From: Verrucomicrobiota bacterium
GTDB lineage: Bacteria > Verrucomicrobiota > Verrucomicrobiia > Verrucomicrobiales > Akkermansiaceae
DNA: 64,000 nucleotides
Assembly: GCA_030835305.1 (NCBI GenBank)
Contig: JAURPJ010000015.1
Coordinates: forward strand, 1-64,000
Direction of reading: 5' to 3'
Shown: in pieces, positions 35,348 through 45,900 of the stretch
Layout of the letters: the number at the start of each line of letters is the position of its first letter
How positions within the stretch are numbered: the stretch's first letter is position 1
Notes under the pieces: generated by a model
Seen by the model: the letters and a program-made list of their open reading frames with translations, nothing else
Told to the model about the DNA's origin: nothing
Databases searched by the model: none
Position numbers and translations under genes: made by a program

Positions 35348-36649
35348 GTGAACTTGCACAGAACAAAGATGATTGTAGCCTCCATGATGGCTTCGATTGA
35401 TCTTTCACGACGGACATTTTTGGCAGGAACAGCGGCAACCCTTTTGACCCCATCAATGGCGCGGGCACAGGCGAATGAACGAATTCAGATCGGGGTGATT
35501 GGTTATGGCAAACGAACTGGGCCCGTGCTGCGCAATGCCTTGCGGGAAGGAGCTGTCCAAGTCACCGCCCTGTGCGAGATTGAAGGAACGCGTCTGGAGG
35601 CTGGCAAGAAAGCTGTCGAGGTCGGATACGGGAAGGAGAAGAAGAGCGCAAGCTTCAAGGGCTGTGCCACCTACGTCGATTATCGCGAGATGCTGGAGAA
35701 GGAACAGCTGGATGCAGTGGTTATTATGACTCCGGATCATATGCATGTGCATCCTTCTCTAGCCGCCATTGCCAAAGGATGTGATGTCTATTGCGAAAAA
35801 CCACTGACCCAGAACATTGCCGAAGGTCGTCTTCTGGCCGAGGCCGTTAGGAAAGCCGGAACGGTTTTCCAAACGGGAAGTCAGCAGCGAAGTGAATACG
35901 CAGGTCGTTTCCGGAGAGCCGTCGAATTGGTTTGGGCAGGCCGGATCGGAGACGTGAAAAAGATCCACGTGGGAGTTGGTGGACCGCCCATTCCTTGTGA
36001 TTTGCCCACGGAGGACCTACCGAACAATGTTGATTGGGAGTTGTGGCTCGGGCCGGCCCCGATGCGGGGATATAATGAAATCCTGTGCCCGAAAGGGATT
36101 CACAATCACTATCCCCAGTTCCGAAAGTATCAGGAATATGCCGGAGGAGGATTGGCGGATATGGGAGCGCATCATTTTGACATCGCGCAGTGGGGAATTG
36201 GGATGGACGCAAGCGGACCCGTTTCAGTGACACCACCAAAGGAGGGCGAGAGTGGACTGAAATTCACCTATGAAAATGGAGTGGAGATGTTTCACGGCGG
36301 CTTTTCGGGAACGACCTTCGAGGGAACCGAAGGAACGATTCAGGTGGGAAGAGGTTCTTTGAAGGTTAGCCCGAAGAAGCTTATGGAGGAGGAATTGCCA
36401 AAGAACGCGAAACGGGTGACCTCATCGAACAATCACTTCACCAATTGGGTGGAGTGCATCAAGTCGCGAGAGGATCCCATTTGCCCGGCGGAAATCGGGC
36501 ATCGCACCGCGACCGTGTGCCACCTGGCAAACATCGGATACAAGTTGAGGAGGGAATTGAAATGGGATCCGAAAAAAGAAGAGTTCGTCGGAGATGCCGA
36601 GGCGAATGCCCTGCGGTCCAGAAAGCCGAGAGACGGTTGGTCTTACTGA
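35348..36649 (+). CDS. Tat-exported Gfo/Idh/MocA family oxidoreductase
   Basis: A 433-residue NAD(P)-dependent oxidoreductase with a twin-arginine signal (L-S-R-R-T-F-L-A-G), so it acts outside the cytoplasm. The Rossmann motif is I-G-V-I-G-Y-G, the catalytic Lys lies in Y-C-E-K-P-L, and the C-terminal Bac5-like domain has G-A-H-H-F-D-I-A-Q-W. The GTG at 35348 is the likely start: a full AAGGAGG (35335-35341) lies 6 nt upstream, whereas ATGs further in lack one. Exported members in this phylum are often linked to glycoside processing. It lies about 200 bp before a PVC-type propeller cytochrome. Confidence 0.92.
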   Translation: MNLHRTKMIVASMMASIDLSRRTFLAGTAATLLTPSMARAQANERIQIGVIGYGKRTGPVLRNALREGAVQVTALCEIEGTRLEAGKKAVEVGYGKEKKSASFKGCATYVDYREMLEKEQLDAVVIMTPDHMHVHPSLAAIAKGCDVYCEKPLTQNIAEGRLLAEAVRKAGTVFQTGSQQRSEYAGRFRRAVELVWAGRIGDVKKIHVGVGGPPIPCDLPTEDLPNNVDWELWLGPAPMRGYNEILCPKGIHNHYPQFRKYQEYAGGGLADMGAHHFDIAQWGIGMDASGPVSVTPPKEGESGLKFTYENGVEMFHGGFSGTTFEGTEGTIQVGRGSLKVSPKKLMEEELPKNAKRVTSSNNHFTNWVECIKSREDPICPAEIGHRTATVCHLANIGYKLRRELKWDPKKEEFVGDAEANALRSRKPRDGWSY

Positions 36650-36849
36650 ACGCTGACCAGCCCCCTTTCGACAGACCGCCCGGGTGTTTCTCGGATATTT
36701 GCCTTCAACGACGTTGACAGTAATCGGGAAACCGGACAATCAACACACGAATAAATGGAGAACGCCTGCTTTCCCTTTGAAAATTCGACCTTGAAAATCG
36801 GGAGGGAAAGGCGACTACATCTCTTACACACTTCTTCATACTAACCATC

Positions 36850-39800
36850 ATGATGTCTCGATTCCTGACCCTCGCGACGGTCCTCCTGTGTTCCCAGGGG
36901 TCCGCTTTTTCCCAAGATCTCGGCAAGAAACAGCCGTTTCGGGGCAAGCTCACTGATTCCCAACTCGAGGGATATCAGATCGCTGCCTGGCCGCTGGTGA
37001 AGCATGCCACCAGCTTCGAAATTGACGAGAAGGGGCGATTCTTCATCGTCGAATCGGATCGACTGAATGGCGGAGGAATCCTCGATATCCGGGGTGAAGC
37101 ATCGCTGACCGCCGGAGATTTCCGCCTCCAGACCATCGAAGACCGTCGCCAACAGTTGCTTTCGGACAATAAATTCAAGCGGGGCTTTTTCACCACCATC
37201 TCCGAGCGGGTCGCCCGGCTGGGAGATGTCAATGGAGACGGCATTCCCGACAAGCGCACCGAGTACGCCGAGGGCATGAATGATGTTCTGGACGGGGTCG
37301 CCTTCTCTGCTCTGGCCGTCGACGGGACTCTTTACCTGACCTGCATCCCCAATCTCTGGAAATTCGAGGATACCGATGACGATGGCGTGGCGGACAAGCG
37401 CGAGAAATTGTTCACGGGATTCGGGGTGCGCACCAGCATGATGGGCCACGACCTGCACGGCATCATCCGCGGACCTGATGGAAAGCTCTACTGGAGCGTG
37501 GGAGATCGCGGCTACAACGTGACCACCAAGGGCGGCAAGAACTTCGCGGCCCCGAGTCGTGGAGCCGTCTTTCGCTCCGATCCTGACGGCTCCAACTTCG
37601 AGGTCGTCCACCACGGACTGAGAAACCCGCAGGAACTGGCCTTCGACCAACACGGAAATCTCTTCACCTTCGACAATACTGGCGACATCGGCGACAAGGC
37701 CCGTGTGGTCTATTTGCTCGAGGGTGCGGATTCCGGTTGGTACGAGGAACATCAGGCCGCCCACCAATATCGCTCACGACTCGACTTCGCGGACATCGCT
37801 CTTCCAACTTCGATCTGGGTTGCCGAGCAGATGTTTGCCCCAAGGAACGACGTTCAGCCAAAGTGGATCCTGCCACCGGTGGCCAACGTCGGAAATGGAC
37901 CATCCGGGGTTGTCTACCTGACCGGCGAATCGCTCCCGGAGGACCTGCGCGATACCTTTTTGATATGCAACTACCGTGGCAATGCTGGGAACTCCCAGTT
38001 GCTGTCGATCCGGCCAAAAACGAATGGGGCCGGCTTCAAAGTGGATGGCGCCAAGGTCGTCATGAGCGGTGTTGCCATTTCCGATGTGGATCTGGGATAT
38101 GACGGCCGCATTTACGCGCTCGACTTTGGGGGTGGTTGGACCAAAAACAAAAATGCTTCCATTCAAGCGATCGAGTCACCAAAGCATCTCCAGAACGAGT
38201 CGGTGAAACAGACCAAGGAGTTCTTCGCCTACGGCTTTGGCAAGGCGGAGTCGGGCCAACTCGCCGAGCTTCTGACCCACCCCGACATGCGGGTTCGCCA
38301 GCGTTCCCAATTCGAGTTGGTCAAGCGAGGAGACAAAGACAAGCTCACCGCCGCTGCAAAAACTGGCAAGACCACAACCACTCGCCTTCACGGCGTCTGG
38401 GGATTGGCGCAAATGGCTCGCCAAGACGCCTCGCTGGTTTCAACCTTGATCGATCTGGCCAAGGACAAGGACGTCGAAGTCCGGGCTAACACCTGTCGCT
38501 CTCTGGGCGATCTCAAAACCAAGGAAGCGGCGACGGTCCTGCGGGAAAGTCTCACCGACTCTTCGCTTCGGGTCCGAAGCCTGGCCGCTATTGCCTTGAG
38601 CAAGTGCGGAAGCATCTCCGATGCGCCCGCCATCTGGATACTTATCGAGGAAAACAAGGGAGAAGATCTTTGGATTCGTCACGCTGGCATCTCCGCTCTC
38701 AAGAACCTTGGGGACAACGCAGGCGCCATCGCCAAGATGTCCTCTCCCAGTGAGGAAGCGAGGCTGTGCGCCGTCATCCTTTTGCGCAAGCTCGACGATC
38801 CGGCGGTGGCGGGCTTTGTCGGTGATGCCTCGAAGCAGGTCCAGGTCGAAGCGATCCGTGCGGTCTATGACCGCCATCTCGCGAGTGGCTTTCCCGCCCT
38901 TGCCAAGCTGGCCGAAAAAGCCTCGGAGTTTTCCGATATCATTCAGCGCCGTATCCTCTTTGCCAGTTACTGGATGGGCCAACCGGATGACGCGGCTCGG
39001 GTGATGGCAATGGCGGGTGATCTCAAGGTCGATGGAAAGGTTCGCGAGACCGCGTTGCGTGCTCTCCTTCGTTGGAACAATCCTCCGACCATGGACCCGG
39101 TCACGGCGATGTATCGCCCCGTTGAAAAGCGTGATGTCGAGTTGCTTGCCGCACTCGCGGCACCGCTTCGCAATGCTGTGCAGAATGGCAAAGGCCAGGA
39201 GCAGGCCCTTGCGCTTGAGTTGGCCAAGGCCGTGAACCTCCCGATGTCCGCGGAAGCGTTGGAAAATCAAGTCTTCGATGAATCACTGGAATCCGGGATT
39301 CGCGTCGCGGCCCTGAATACCGTGGCCGGTCAGAACAATGAAAAAATCCCCGCAATGGTCGAGAAACTGAAAGGCACCAAGGACGGCCAGGTTCAAGCCG
39401 CCCGTCTAAGACTCATGTTCGAAGCGGAACTGCCCGGAAGATTCGTGGCAGCAGAGGAGGCCCTCACAAGCAAGGACCTTCCTGCTGTTCGCGCTGCCCT
39501 GGCCTTGCTCGCCACCGATTCCGGCGGCAAGGAAATCCTGACCAAGGCGTGGAGCAATCCGGACGCCCTGATCAAAGAAGCACGTCTCGATGCCTACCTG
39601 GCCCTCGCCTCGTCAACCGATCCAGACCACAAAAAACTCGCCGCCGGGTTCTCAGCCAATTTGGCCGAGCTGCAGAAGCTCTCACTACACGGTGGAGATG
39701 CCGCGGCTGGCGCCATCGTCTTCCAGAACCAAGGAGCCTGCATGCAGTGCCACATGATCGGCGGCAAGGGCGGCGTGCAAGGACCGGCCCTCGACACTGT

Positions 39801-40125
39801 CGGCAAACGCCTTGTTGGCGAAAAGATCCTCGAATCCCTTGTGAATCCAAGCGCGGAAATCGCCGAAGGGTATGGACTCTTCACCCTCAACACAAATTCC
39901 GGCGAGGCCCTGGCGGGACGGCTTGGCAAAGAAACGGAGACCGAGGTCGAGTTGATCCTTCCCACCGGTGAATCGAAAACGATTCCCAAAGATCAAATCA
40001 AGGATCGCGCCGGCCCTACCTCGGCCATGCCCCCGATGGCGCTGGCTCTGCCTCCCCAGGATCTGCGTGATCTAGTCGCCTACCTCGCTTCGCTCAAGAC
40101 TGCAAGCGAGGAGAAAGGACACTGA
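36850..40125 (+). CDS. PVC-type beta-propeller / HEAT-repeat / heme c protein
   Basis: A 1091-residue exported protein. The signal peptide ends G-S-A-F-S-Q. A sugar-dehydrogenase-like beta-propeller follows (about 40-440, with calcium-type D-T-D-D-D-G-V-A-D-K). Next is a long HEAT-like helical repeat region (about 460-900), then a C-terminal cytochrome-c domain with C-M-Q-C-H at 964-968 and likely distal Met in T-S-A-M-P-P-M. Members are thought to oxidise carbohydrate and pass electrons to the heme. The 14963-18307 paralogue has the propeller but ends in a copper domain instead. Confidence 0.93.
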   Translation: MMSRFLTLATVLLCSQGSAFSQDLGKKQPFRGKLTDSQLEGYQIAAWPLVKHATSFEIDEKGRFFIVESDRLNGGGILDIRGEASLTAGDFRLQTIEDRRQQLLSDNKFKRGFFTTISERVARLGDVNGDGIPDKRTEYAEGMNDVLDGVAFSALAVDGTLYLTCIPNLWKFEDTDDDGVADKREKLFTGFGVRTSMMGHDLHGIIRGPDGKLYWSVGDRGYNVTTKGGKNFAAPSRGAVFRSDPDGSNFEVVHHGLRNPQELAFDQHGNLFTFDNTGDIGDKARVVYLLEGADSGWYEEHQAAHQYRSRLDFADIALPTSIWVAEQMFAPRNDVQPKWILPPVANVGNGPSGVVYLTGESLPEDLRDTFLICNYRGNAGNSQLLSIRPKTNGAGFKVDGAKVVMSGVAISDVDLGYDGRIYALDFGGGWTKNKNASIQAIESPKHLQNESVKQTKEFFAYGFGKAESGQLAELLTHPDMRVRQRSQFELVKRGDKDKLTAAAKTGKTTTTRLHGVWGLAQMARQDASLVSTLIDLAKDKDVEVRANTCRSLGDLKTKEAATVLRESLTDSSLRVRSLAAIALSKCGSISDAPAIWILIEENKGEDLWIRHAGISALKNLGDNAGAIAKMSSPSEEARLCAVILLRKLDDPAVAGFVGDASKQVQVEAIRAVYDRHLASGFPALAKLAEKASEFSDIIQRRILFASYWMGQPDDAARVMAMAGDLKVDGKVRETALRALLRWNNPPTMDPVTAMYRPVEKRDVELLAALAAPLRNAVQNGKGQEQALALELAKAVNLPMSAEALENQVFDESLESGIRVAALNTVAGQNNEKIPAMVEKLKGTKDGQVQAARLRLMFEAELPGRFVAAEEALTSKDLPAVRAALALLATDSGGKEILTKAWSNPDALIKEARLDAYLALASSTDPDHKKLAAGFSANLAELQKLSLHGGDAAAGAIVFQNQGACMQCHMIGGKGGVQGPALDTVGKRLVGEKILESLVNPSAEIAEGYGLFTLNTNSGEALAGRLGKETETEVELILPTGESKTIPKDQIKDRAGPTSAMPPMALALPPQDLRDLVAYLASLKTASEEKGH

Positions 40126-40579
40126 AGGTTTCCTCGAAACCTCTCCAGAGAACTCCAGTCTCCCGATTCTTCATCATGGCTCGAATCAAATCGAGAGCAT
40201 AGTCTTCTGCGGGAGGGTTGGTAAACCAATTTACCGGCAAGGGCTTTGCCAAATGCCAGCGGGTTCTCAGATCGATCCCCACCAACTCGCGGGCGTCCTG
40301 GAGAACCACCTCCAGATCGATCCCACCCCGATACAAGGCCAGATCATGATCAACTTGGGCCGCCCAGCAGCCGACAACTGCCATTGTTTCAGCACCGCGA
40401 GCTGGTTAAAGAAGAGCCAGTCCTTAAACTATTTAGCTAACCTGAATTGTTTGATCGAAACTGTAGAGCCCCTCTAGCCTGACGAAAAACGCTTTAGTTT
40501 AGGGAAGTTCTATAACTGCCTATCGATTACATTCTTGTTGACTATTTATCGACCTCGCCTCAGGGTTCTCGTAGTCTAT
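40126..40579. other. gap with a possible gene remnant on the minus strand (40133-40384)
   Basis: A minus-strand open frame covering about 40384 down to 40133 has protein-like composition (D-L-A-L-Y-R-G-G-I-D-L-E-V-V-L-Q-D-A-R-E-L, then K-P-L-P-V-N-W-F). A further protein-like piece (F-N-Q-L-A-V-L-K-Q-W-Q) lies just upstream in another frame, which suggests a frameshifted remnant. I cannot name the family. Nothing else is visible in the gap. Confidence 0.3.
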
Positions 40580-42112
40580 ATGAAGACAACAAAACAGTTT
40601 CTATCCTTTCCCCTGAAGTCTTCTCTTTTCATTTTAGCCCTCAACGCGACTGTCAATGCTGGGGAGATTCCTATATCCGGTATCGAAGGCTTTCATCAGG
40701 GAGACAGCTTGGATGGTAATGGCTCAATCCTGAAAGCGATCGATGGCAGCGGCATGGATAAGGTTGATTTCGACGACCCCTCCACCTGGACGGTTGCGAG
40801 CACGGCTTGGGCCGATGATTGGCAGGGGTTTTCCTCGGACAATTCTGGTGATAACACTTGGGCTGTGATCGATCTTGGAGCTCCAGCAACTAGACTGAGG
40901 ACAATGTATCTATGGAATATCCAAGAAACCAACGCCCTTGACCGTGGGGTTAAGGAATTTGAGGTGTTTCATTCGACGAACCCGACTCTTCCAGCGCCGA
41001 CTACAAGCGGCACCGTCACCCCCTACAGCTTTACCAGCGGGGGGTGGACTGCAATTGGTGGATCTGAACTCAAGATGGGCATCCAATTTGGTGATCCGGG
41101 ACAGGCTTACGATCTCTCGGATGCTGCCGGGGCCCGTTACATTGGCCTCAAGTTCACAAGTAACTACGGTGGGTTTCGCACCGGATTTGCTGAAGTGGCC
41201 TTTAGCGATGTTTTAGATCCAGATGCTCTCACTCTGGGTGAGCCAGTTCCTCCAGATCCCCCTGTTGATCCCCCTGTTGATCCACCGGTTGGCCCCATCG
41301 ATGGGAATGTTGTCGCCATAGCTGAAGTCTCGGCTTTTCATCAGGGAGATAGCCTCGATGCGAATGGATCAGTTTTGAAAATTGCTGACGGGAGCGGGAT
41401 GGCAAAAGGCGACGCCAACGATCCTTCAACTTGGACAATCAGCAGCACTGCTTGGGCTGATGACTGGCAGGGTTTTTCCTCAGACAATTCCGGGAACAAC
41501 ACTTGGGTTGTCCTCGATTTGGGAGTTCAAACTGCTGGCCTTGACAAAATGTATCTCTGGAATGTCCAAGAGACAAATGCTCTCGATCGGGGAACGAGCA
41601 CTTTTGATGTCTACTACGCCTCCTCTCCTAGCGAAGCAGCTCCAGACACCAGTGGAGCTGTCACACCCTATGATTTTGGGAGTGGTGGATGGATTCAGCT
41701 CAGCACCGGAAATAATCTCGCACAGGGAACTCAGATCGGTGATCCCGGCGAAGTTTTTGACATCTCGGGAGCTTCGGGTGCCCGTTATATTGGACTTCAC
41801 CTCACCGCTAACCATGGTGGTTTCCGCACCGGTCTCGCCGAGGTTGCCATCACCGTAGACTCGTCAGGAAGTGGCCTTGAGATCATCAGCGTCGATACTT
41901 CTGAGATCCAAGAAAACAGGCTCGGGCTCACTTGGTATTCCAGACCGGGAAGAATCTACGGGATTAATTATTCAGATGATTTGATCGAATGGATCGAACT
42001 GACCGACAGTCATCCGGCAAACGCTGATGGGGAAACAACCACTTTTTCTTTTGAAGGACCTGATGTTCTTGCTGCGAAGAAGCGATTTTTCCAAGTTTTC
42101 GAGGTTGAATGA
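40580..42112 (+). CDS. secreted protein with two discoidin-like repeats
   Basis: A 510-residue exported protein. The signal peptide starts at ATG 40580 (M-K-T-T-K-Q-F-L-S-F). It is followed by two copies of a domain of about 185 residues, each opening F-H-Q-G-D-S-L-D and containing W-A-D-D-W-Q-G-F-S-S-D-N-S-G, M-Y-L-W-N and N-A-L-D-R-G. A short Pro/Val/Asp linker (P-P-V-D-P-P-V-D-P-P-V-G) separates them. The C-terminal 75 or so residues match the end of the LamG protein at 2058. The repeat pattern suggests an F5/8-like carbohydrate-binding role. No catalytic residues seen. Confidence 0.82.
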   Translation: MKTTKQFLSFPLKSSLFILALNATVNAGEIPISGIEGFHQGDSLDGNGSILKAIDGSGMDKVDFDDPSTWTVASTAWADDWQGFSSDNSGDNTWAVIDLGAPATRLRTMYLWNIQETNALDRGVKEFEVFHSTNPTLPAPTTSGTVTPYSFTSGGWTAIGGSELKMGIQFGDPGQAYDLSDAAGARYIGLKFTSNYGGFRTGFAEVAFSDVLDPDALTLGEPVPPDPPVDPPVDPPVGPIDGNVVAIAEVSAFHQGDSLDANGSVLKIADGSGMAKGDANDPSTWTISSTAWADDWQGFSSDNSGNNTWVVLDLGVQTAGLDKMYLWNVQETNALDRGTSTFDVYYASSPSEAAPDTSGAVTPYDFGSGGWIQLSTGNNLAQGTQIGDPGEVFDISGASGARYIGLHLTANHGGFRTGLAEVAITVDSSGSGLEIISVDTSEIQENRLGLTWYSRPGRIYGINYSDDLIEWIELTDSHPANADGETTTFSFEGPDVLAAKKRFFQVFEVE

Positions 42113-42215
42113 TACCGATCCTCTATTTTTACAGGCCAATTTTGAAAAAAAACTAGACTAAAGCGCTGAAAAACACTTCACTGCGGAAGGTGAAACCCCA
42201 CCAAATAAGAATCAC

Positions 42216-42902
42216 ATGAAAGCACTAACAAAATTACCAATGCTCTTGGGTGTCACTTTCGGCACCGCATCGGCTGCCGTCGTAGTTCCTGCGGGTATTA
42301 CAGCCTTCCACCAAGGCGATAGCCTCGATGGAAACGGCTCCATCCTGAAGGCCGCTGACGGAAGCGGAATGGCCAAAGGCGACGCCGACGATCCTTCGAC
42401 TTGGACAGTCAACAGTACTGCTTGGGCTGATGACTGGCAGGGTTTCTCTTCAGACAACTCCGGGAATAATACTTGGGCCGTCGTCGATCTGGGATCTGCA
42501 ACCGCTGGCCTCGACATGATGTATCTTTGGAACGTCCAAGAGACAAATGCTCTCGATCGGGGAACGAGCACTTTTGACATCTACTATGCCACTTCTCCTA
42601 CGTTGGCAGCACCTGCCGCGAGCGGAACAGTCACCTCCTACGACTTTGGCAGCGGTGGTTGGACCCAGCTCAGCGCCGGAAACACTCTTGCACAAGGAAC
42701 TCAGATAGGTGATGCCGGTGAGAGCTTTGATATTTCGGGCGCCTCCGGTGCTCAGTATATCGGACTCCACCTTACCGCAAACCACGGCGGCTTCCGCACT
42801 GGTCTTGGTGAGATTGCGATCACAACAAGCGAAGTTCCAGAGCCAGGTTCACTTGGACTTCTCCTTCTTGGAGGCCTCCTTGGACTTCGTCGCCGTCGCT
42901 AG
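42216..42902 (+). CDS. PEP-CTERM protein with one discoidin-like domain
   Basis: A 228-residue exported protein: signal peptide, one domain of the type duplicated in the preceding gene (F-H-Q-G-D-S-L-D-G-N-G, W-A-D-D-W-Q-G-F-S-S-D), then V-P-E-P-G-S, a hydrophobic stretch and R-R-R-R at the end. That tail is a PEP-CTERM signal, handled by an exosortase for envelope anchoring or export. Its domain shares a 44-bp identical DNA stretch with the second domain of the neighbour (41564-41607 and 42534-42577), so the two have duplicated or converted recently. A terminator follows. Confidence 0.88.
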   Translation: MKALTKLPMLLGVTFGTASAAVVVPAGITAFHQGDSLDGNGSILKAADGSGMAKGDADDPSTWTVNSTAWADDWQGFSSDNSGNNTWAVVDLGSATAGLDMMYLWNVQETNALDRGTSTFDIYYATSPTLAAPAASGTVTSYDFGSGGWTQLSAGNTLAQGTQIGDAGESFDISGASGAQYIGLHLTANHGGFRTGLGEIAITTSEVPEPGSLGLLLLGGLLGLRRRR

Positions 42903-42944
42903 TTTTCCGCTTGGTGAACGAGCCAACAAGGACTAAATATTTTC

Positions 42945-42971
42945 AGAAAGCCCGCTGATAGCGGGCTTTCT
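42945..42971 (+). terminator. perfect terminator hairpin abutting the next start codon
   Basis: A perfect 12-bp inverted repeat (42945-42956 with 42960-42971), GAT loop, followed by a short T run. It ends 6 nt before ATG 42978 of the next gene, so it may also act on that gene's leader. Confidence 0.85.
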
Positions 42972-42977
42972 TTGCGT

Positions 42978-45900
42978 ATGCGGACACCTCTTAAATTCTC
43001 ATTTTTAGCAATCGCCTTTTTCAGCGCGGTCTCTTGTCGTAGTGATCGTGACTTCTCCAAAAACGGCGGGGCGACTGACTCTCTCCCCATCCGCTATGCC
43101 GACCGGGACGAATTGATCGTTACCGATCTGGAAAGCTTTGAAGGACAAGGTCTGGATACTAAAACCTTATTTCAGGCAGTCGATGCAACTTCAGCCGGAA
43201 TGAACTTTGTTCACCGGTGGGAACTCAACGCACAGACCGTTAGATTATTTGACCGAATTGAAGCGGGAGGTGGCGTAACGGTAGGTGACATCGATTCTGA
43301 TGGTTTACCTGATGTGTTCCTCACTGCTCCTCTAGGCGGCTCGCGTTTGTATCGAAATCTGGGAGATTTTCGTTTCGAAGATATCACAGAACACGCTGGT
43401 TTATCAACTGATGCTCTTGAGATGCGGACGGGAGCTTCCTTTGCAGATATCGATAACGATGGAGATTTAGATTTGGCAGTGTGTGGCTTCGATTGCCCCA
43501 CTCGATTGTATATTAACGATGGAAAAGGGACCTTTGTTGATCAGGCCACGGAGCTGGGCTTCAACTTTAAGGGATCGGGAATCATGGTTTCCTTCTCAGA
43601 TTATGATCGAGATGGAGACCTTGACGCTTTTATCGCAACCCATCGCTATGCCGTCGATCTCGACAATCCAAAATACGATAATGGTAGATTTGCGGTGAGT
43701 CAGATGCAGCGCGGGAGTAATGGTAAAATGGGTATGCCACCGTGGCTTGACGAGCTTTGGGGAACCATCGATCGCCCCGGAAAAGGGCCTTTCATTATCC
43801 GAGCAGGTCAACGTGGACGCCTTTTTCGTAATGACGGGAATCAGTTTGCAGAAGTGGGTCTCGAGGTAGGAATCGAGGATCGAGGTATGTCCCTCTCCGC
43901 CACATGGTGGGACCATAATGGTGATGGCTGGCCGGACCTATATGTTGCCAACGACTTTTTAGGTTCAGACCGCCTTTATGAAAATCAAAAAGACGGCACC
44001 TTTCGGGATGTGGCACCCGATGTATTGCCGCAGGTGCCATGGTATTCAATGGGGAGTGATGTCGGAGATATTAACAACGATGGTCGGGAGGATTTCATTG
44101 CAACTGATATGGCCGGCTCGACTCACTATAATGCAAAGCTTGCGATGGGCGATATGAGCAAATTTGCATGGTTTCTGGAGAGCGGAACACCCCGTCAATA
44201 CATGCGCAATTCTATCTATCTCAACACTGGACGAGGGCGTAAAATGGAAGTTGCACAGCAACTTGGGCTCGATGCCTCGGACTGGACCTGGTCCCCCAAA
44301 TTTGGCGACCTCGATTGTGACGGGTGGCTTGATATCTTTATCACGAATGGAATGACCGCGGATTGGTTCAACAGCGATTCGCGCCGCCAGTCGGCCCTTG
44401 GATCCAGTACCCCCTATACTGAACTTAAACCAAAGCGAGACCTCAACATGGCCCTTAAAAACAGGAAAGGCGGAATGTCCTTTGAGCCAGTAGGAGAAAA
44501 GTGGGGTTTAGCAGAAGCCAACGCGAGTTTCGGGGCAGCGCTGGCCGACCTCGATCTCGATGGCGATCTTGATATCATCGTCAACCGATTTAAGGAACCT
44601 GTCGCCCTTTACCGGAATAGAAGCACTAAAGAACGGATCCGGGTTAAATTATTTGGCCGTGCGAGTAACTCCAACGGGGTAGGTGCGACCGTGACAGTCA
44701 TGGCGGGTGATCTACGCCAAATGCGAACCGTCACACTCGCTCGTGGCGTTGTTTCAACCAATGAAGCTTTAGCTCAGTTTGGGCTTGGGGAACTTAATAA
44801 AATCGATGAACTCATTGTGAACTGGCCAAGTGGGCATACCCAAAGCTTCACCAACTTGGAATCTGGTAAGTCTTATGAAGTTACCGAGCCGACTGGCACC
44901 CCGACAGAGAAAACAGCTCCTGAAACGACTCTTGATCCTTTTTTTATAAAGGATCAAAGCTTCCCGGACATAGCACATCATGAACTCGAATTTGATGACT
45001 TTGGGACGCAACCACTTCTTCCGAATCGGATGTCACGTTTGGGACCAGGGCTTGCGGTAGGTGATATCGATGGCGATGGCGATGAGGATGCTTATCTCGG
45101 AGGAGCCCTAGGCTCAGACGGAGTGATTATAGAAAACAACGGGAAAAGCTGGAAAGCAGACACCCGAATCAGCGGAGGAAGCAATCATGAAGATATGGGT
45201 GCCCTTTTCTTCGATGCCGAGGGTGACGGAGACCTTGACCTTTACGTGGTGAGCGGCGGCGTTGAATCTAAAATAGGTTCTTCGAACTATCGTGACCGGC
45301 TCTACTTGAATGACGGGGAAGGAAATTTTGAGCTAAGTGATGAGGGATCTCTTCCCGAGGTGATGGAAAGCGGATCTTGTGTGATTGCTGCTGATTATGA
45401 TGGCGATGGTGACCTCGATCTCTTCGTGGGTGGCAGAGTTGTTCCGGGAGAATATCCAATGGCCCCTCCAAGTCATTTACTCCGAAATGACTCCAATGAA
45501 GCTCGGATTCAATTCGTTGATGTGACCTCAGAGGCCGCTCCCGCTTTTCAGAATTTAGGGATGGTGACTTCAGCATTATGGTCAGACGTTGACAGCGACG
45601 GTGATTCAGATCTTTTGGTAACTGCTGAGTGGGGGGCAGTACGTTGGTTCCGTAACACCGATGGTAAGTTCACCGAGAACGAGGACTCTGGAATTTCCAG
45701 TCTCTTAGGGTGGTGGAATGGAATTGTAGGGGGCGATCTCGATCATGATGGTGATATTGATTACGTCGTCAGTAACTTCGGGCTCAATACGAAATATCAT
45801 CCTTCAACCAAGAAGCCGGCCATCCTTTATTATGGGGATTTCTCCGGGAATGGAGAGAGGCGAATTGTTGAAGCCAAGACTACCCTAAAGGGCGCCCTTC

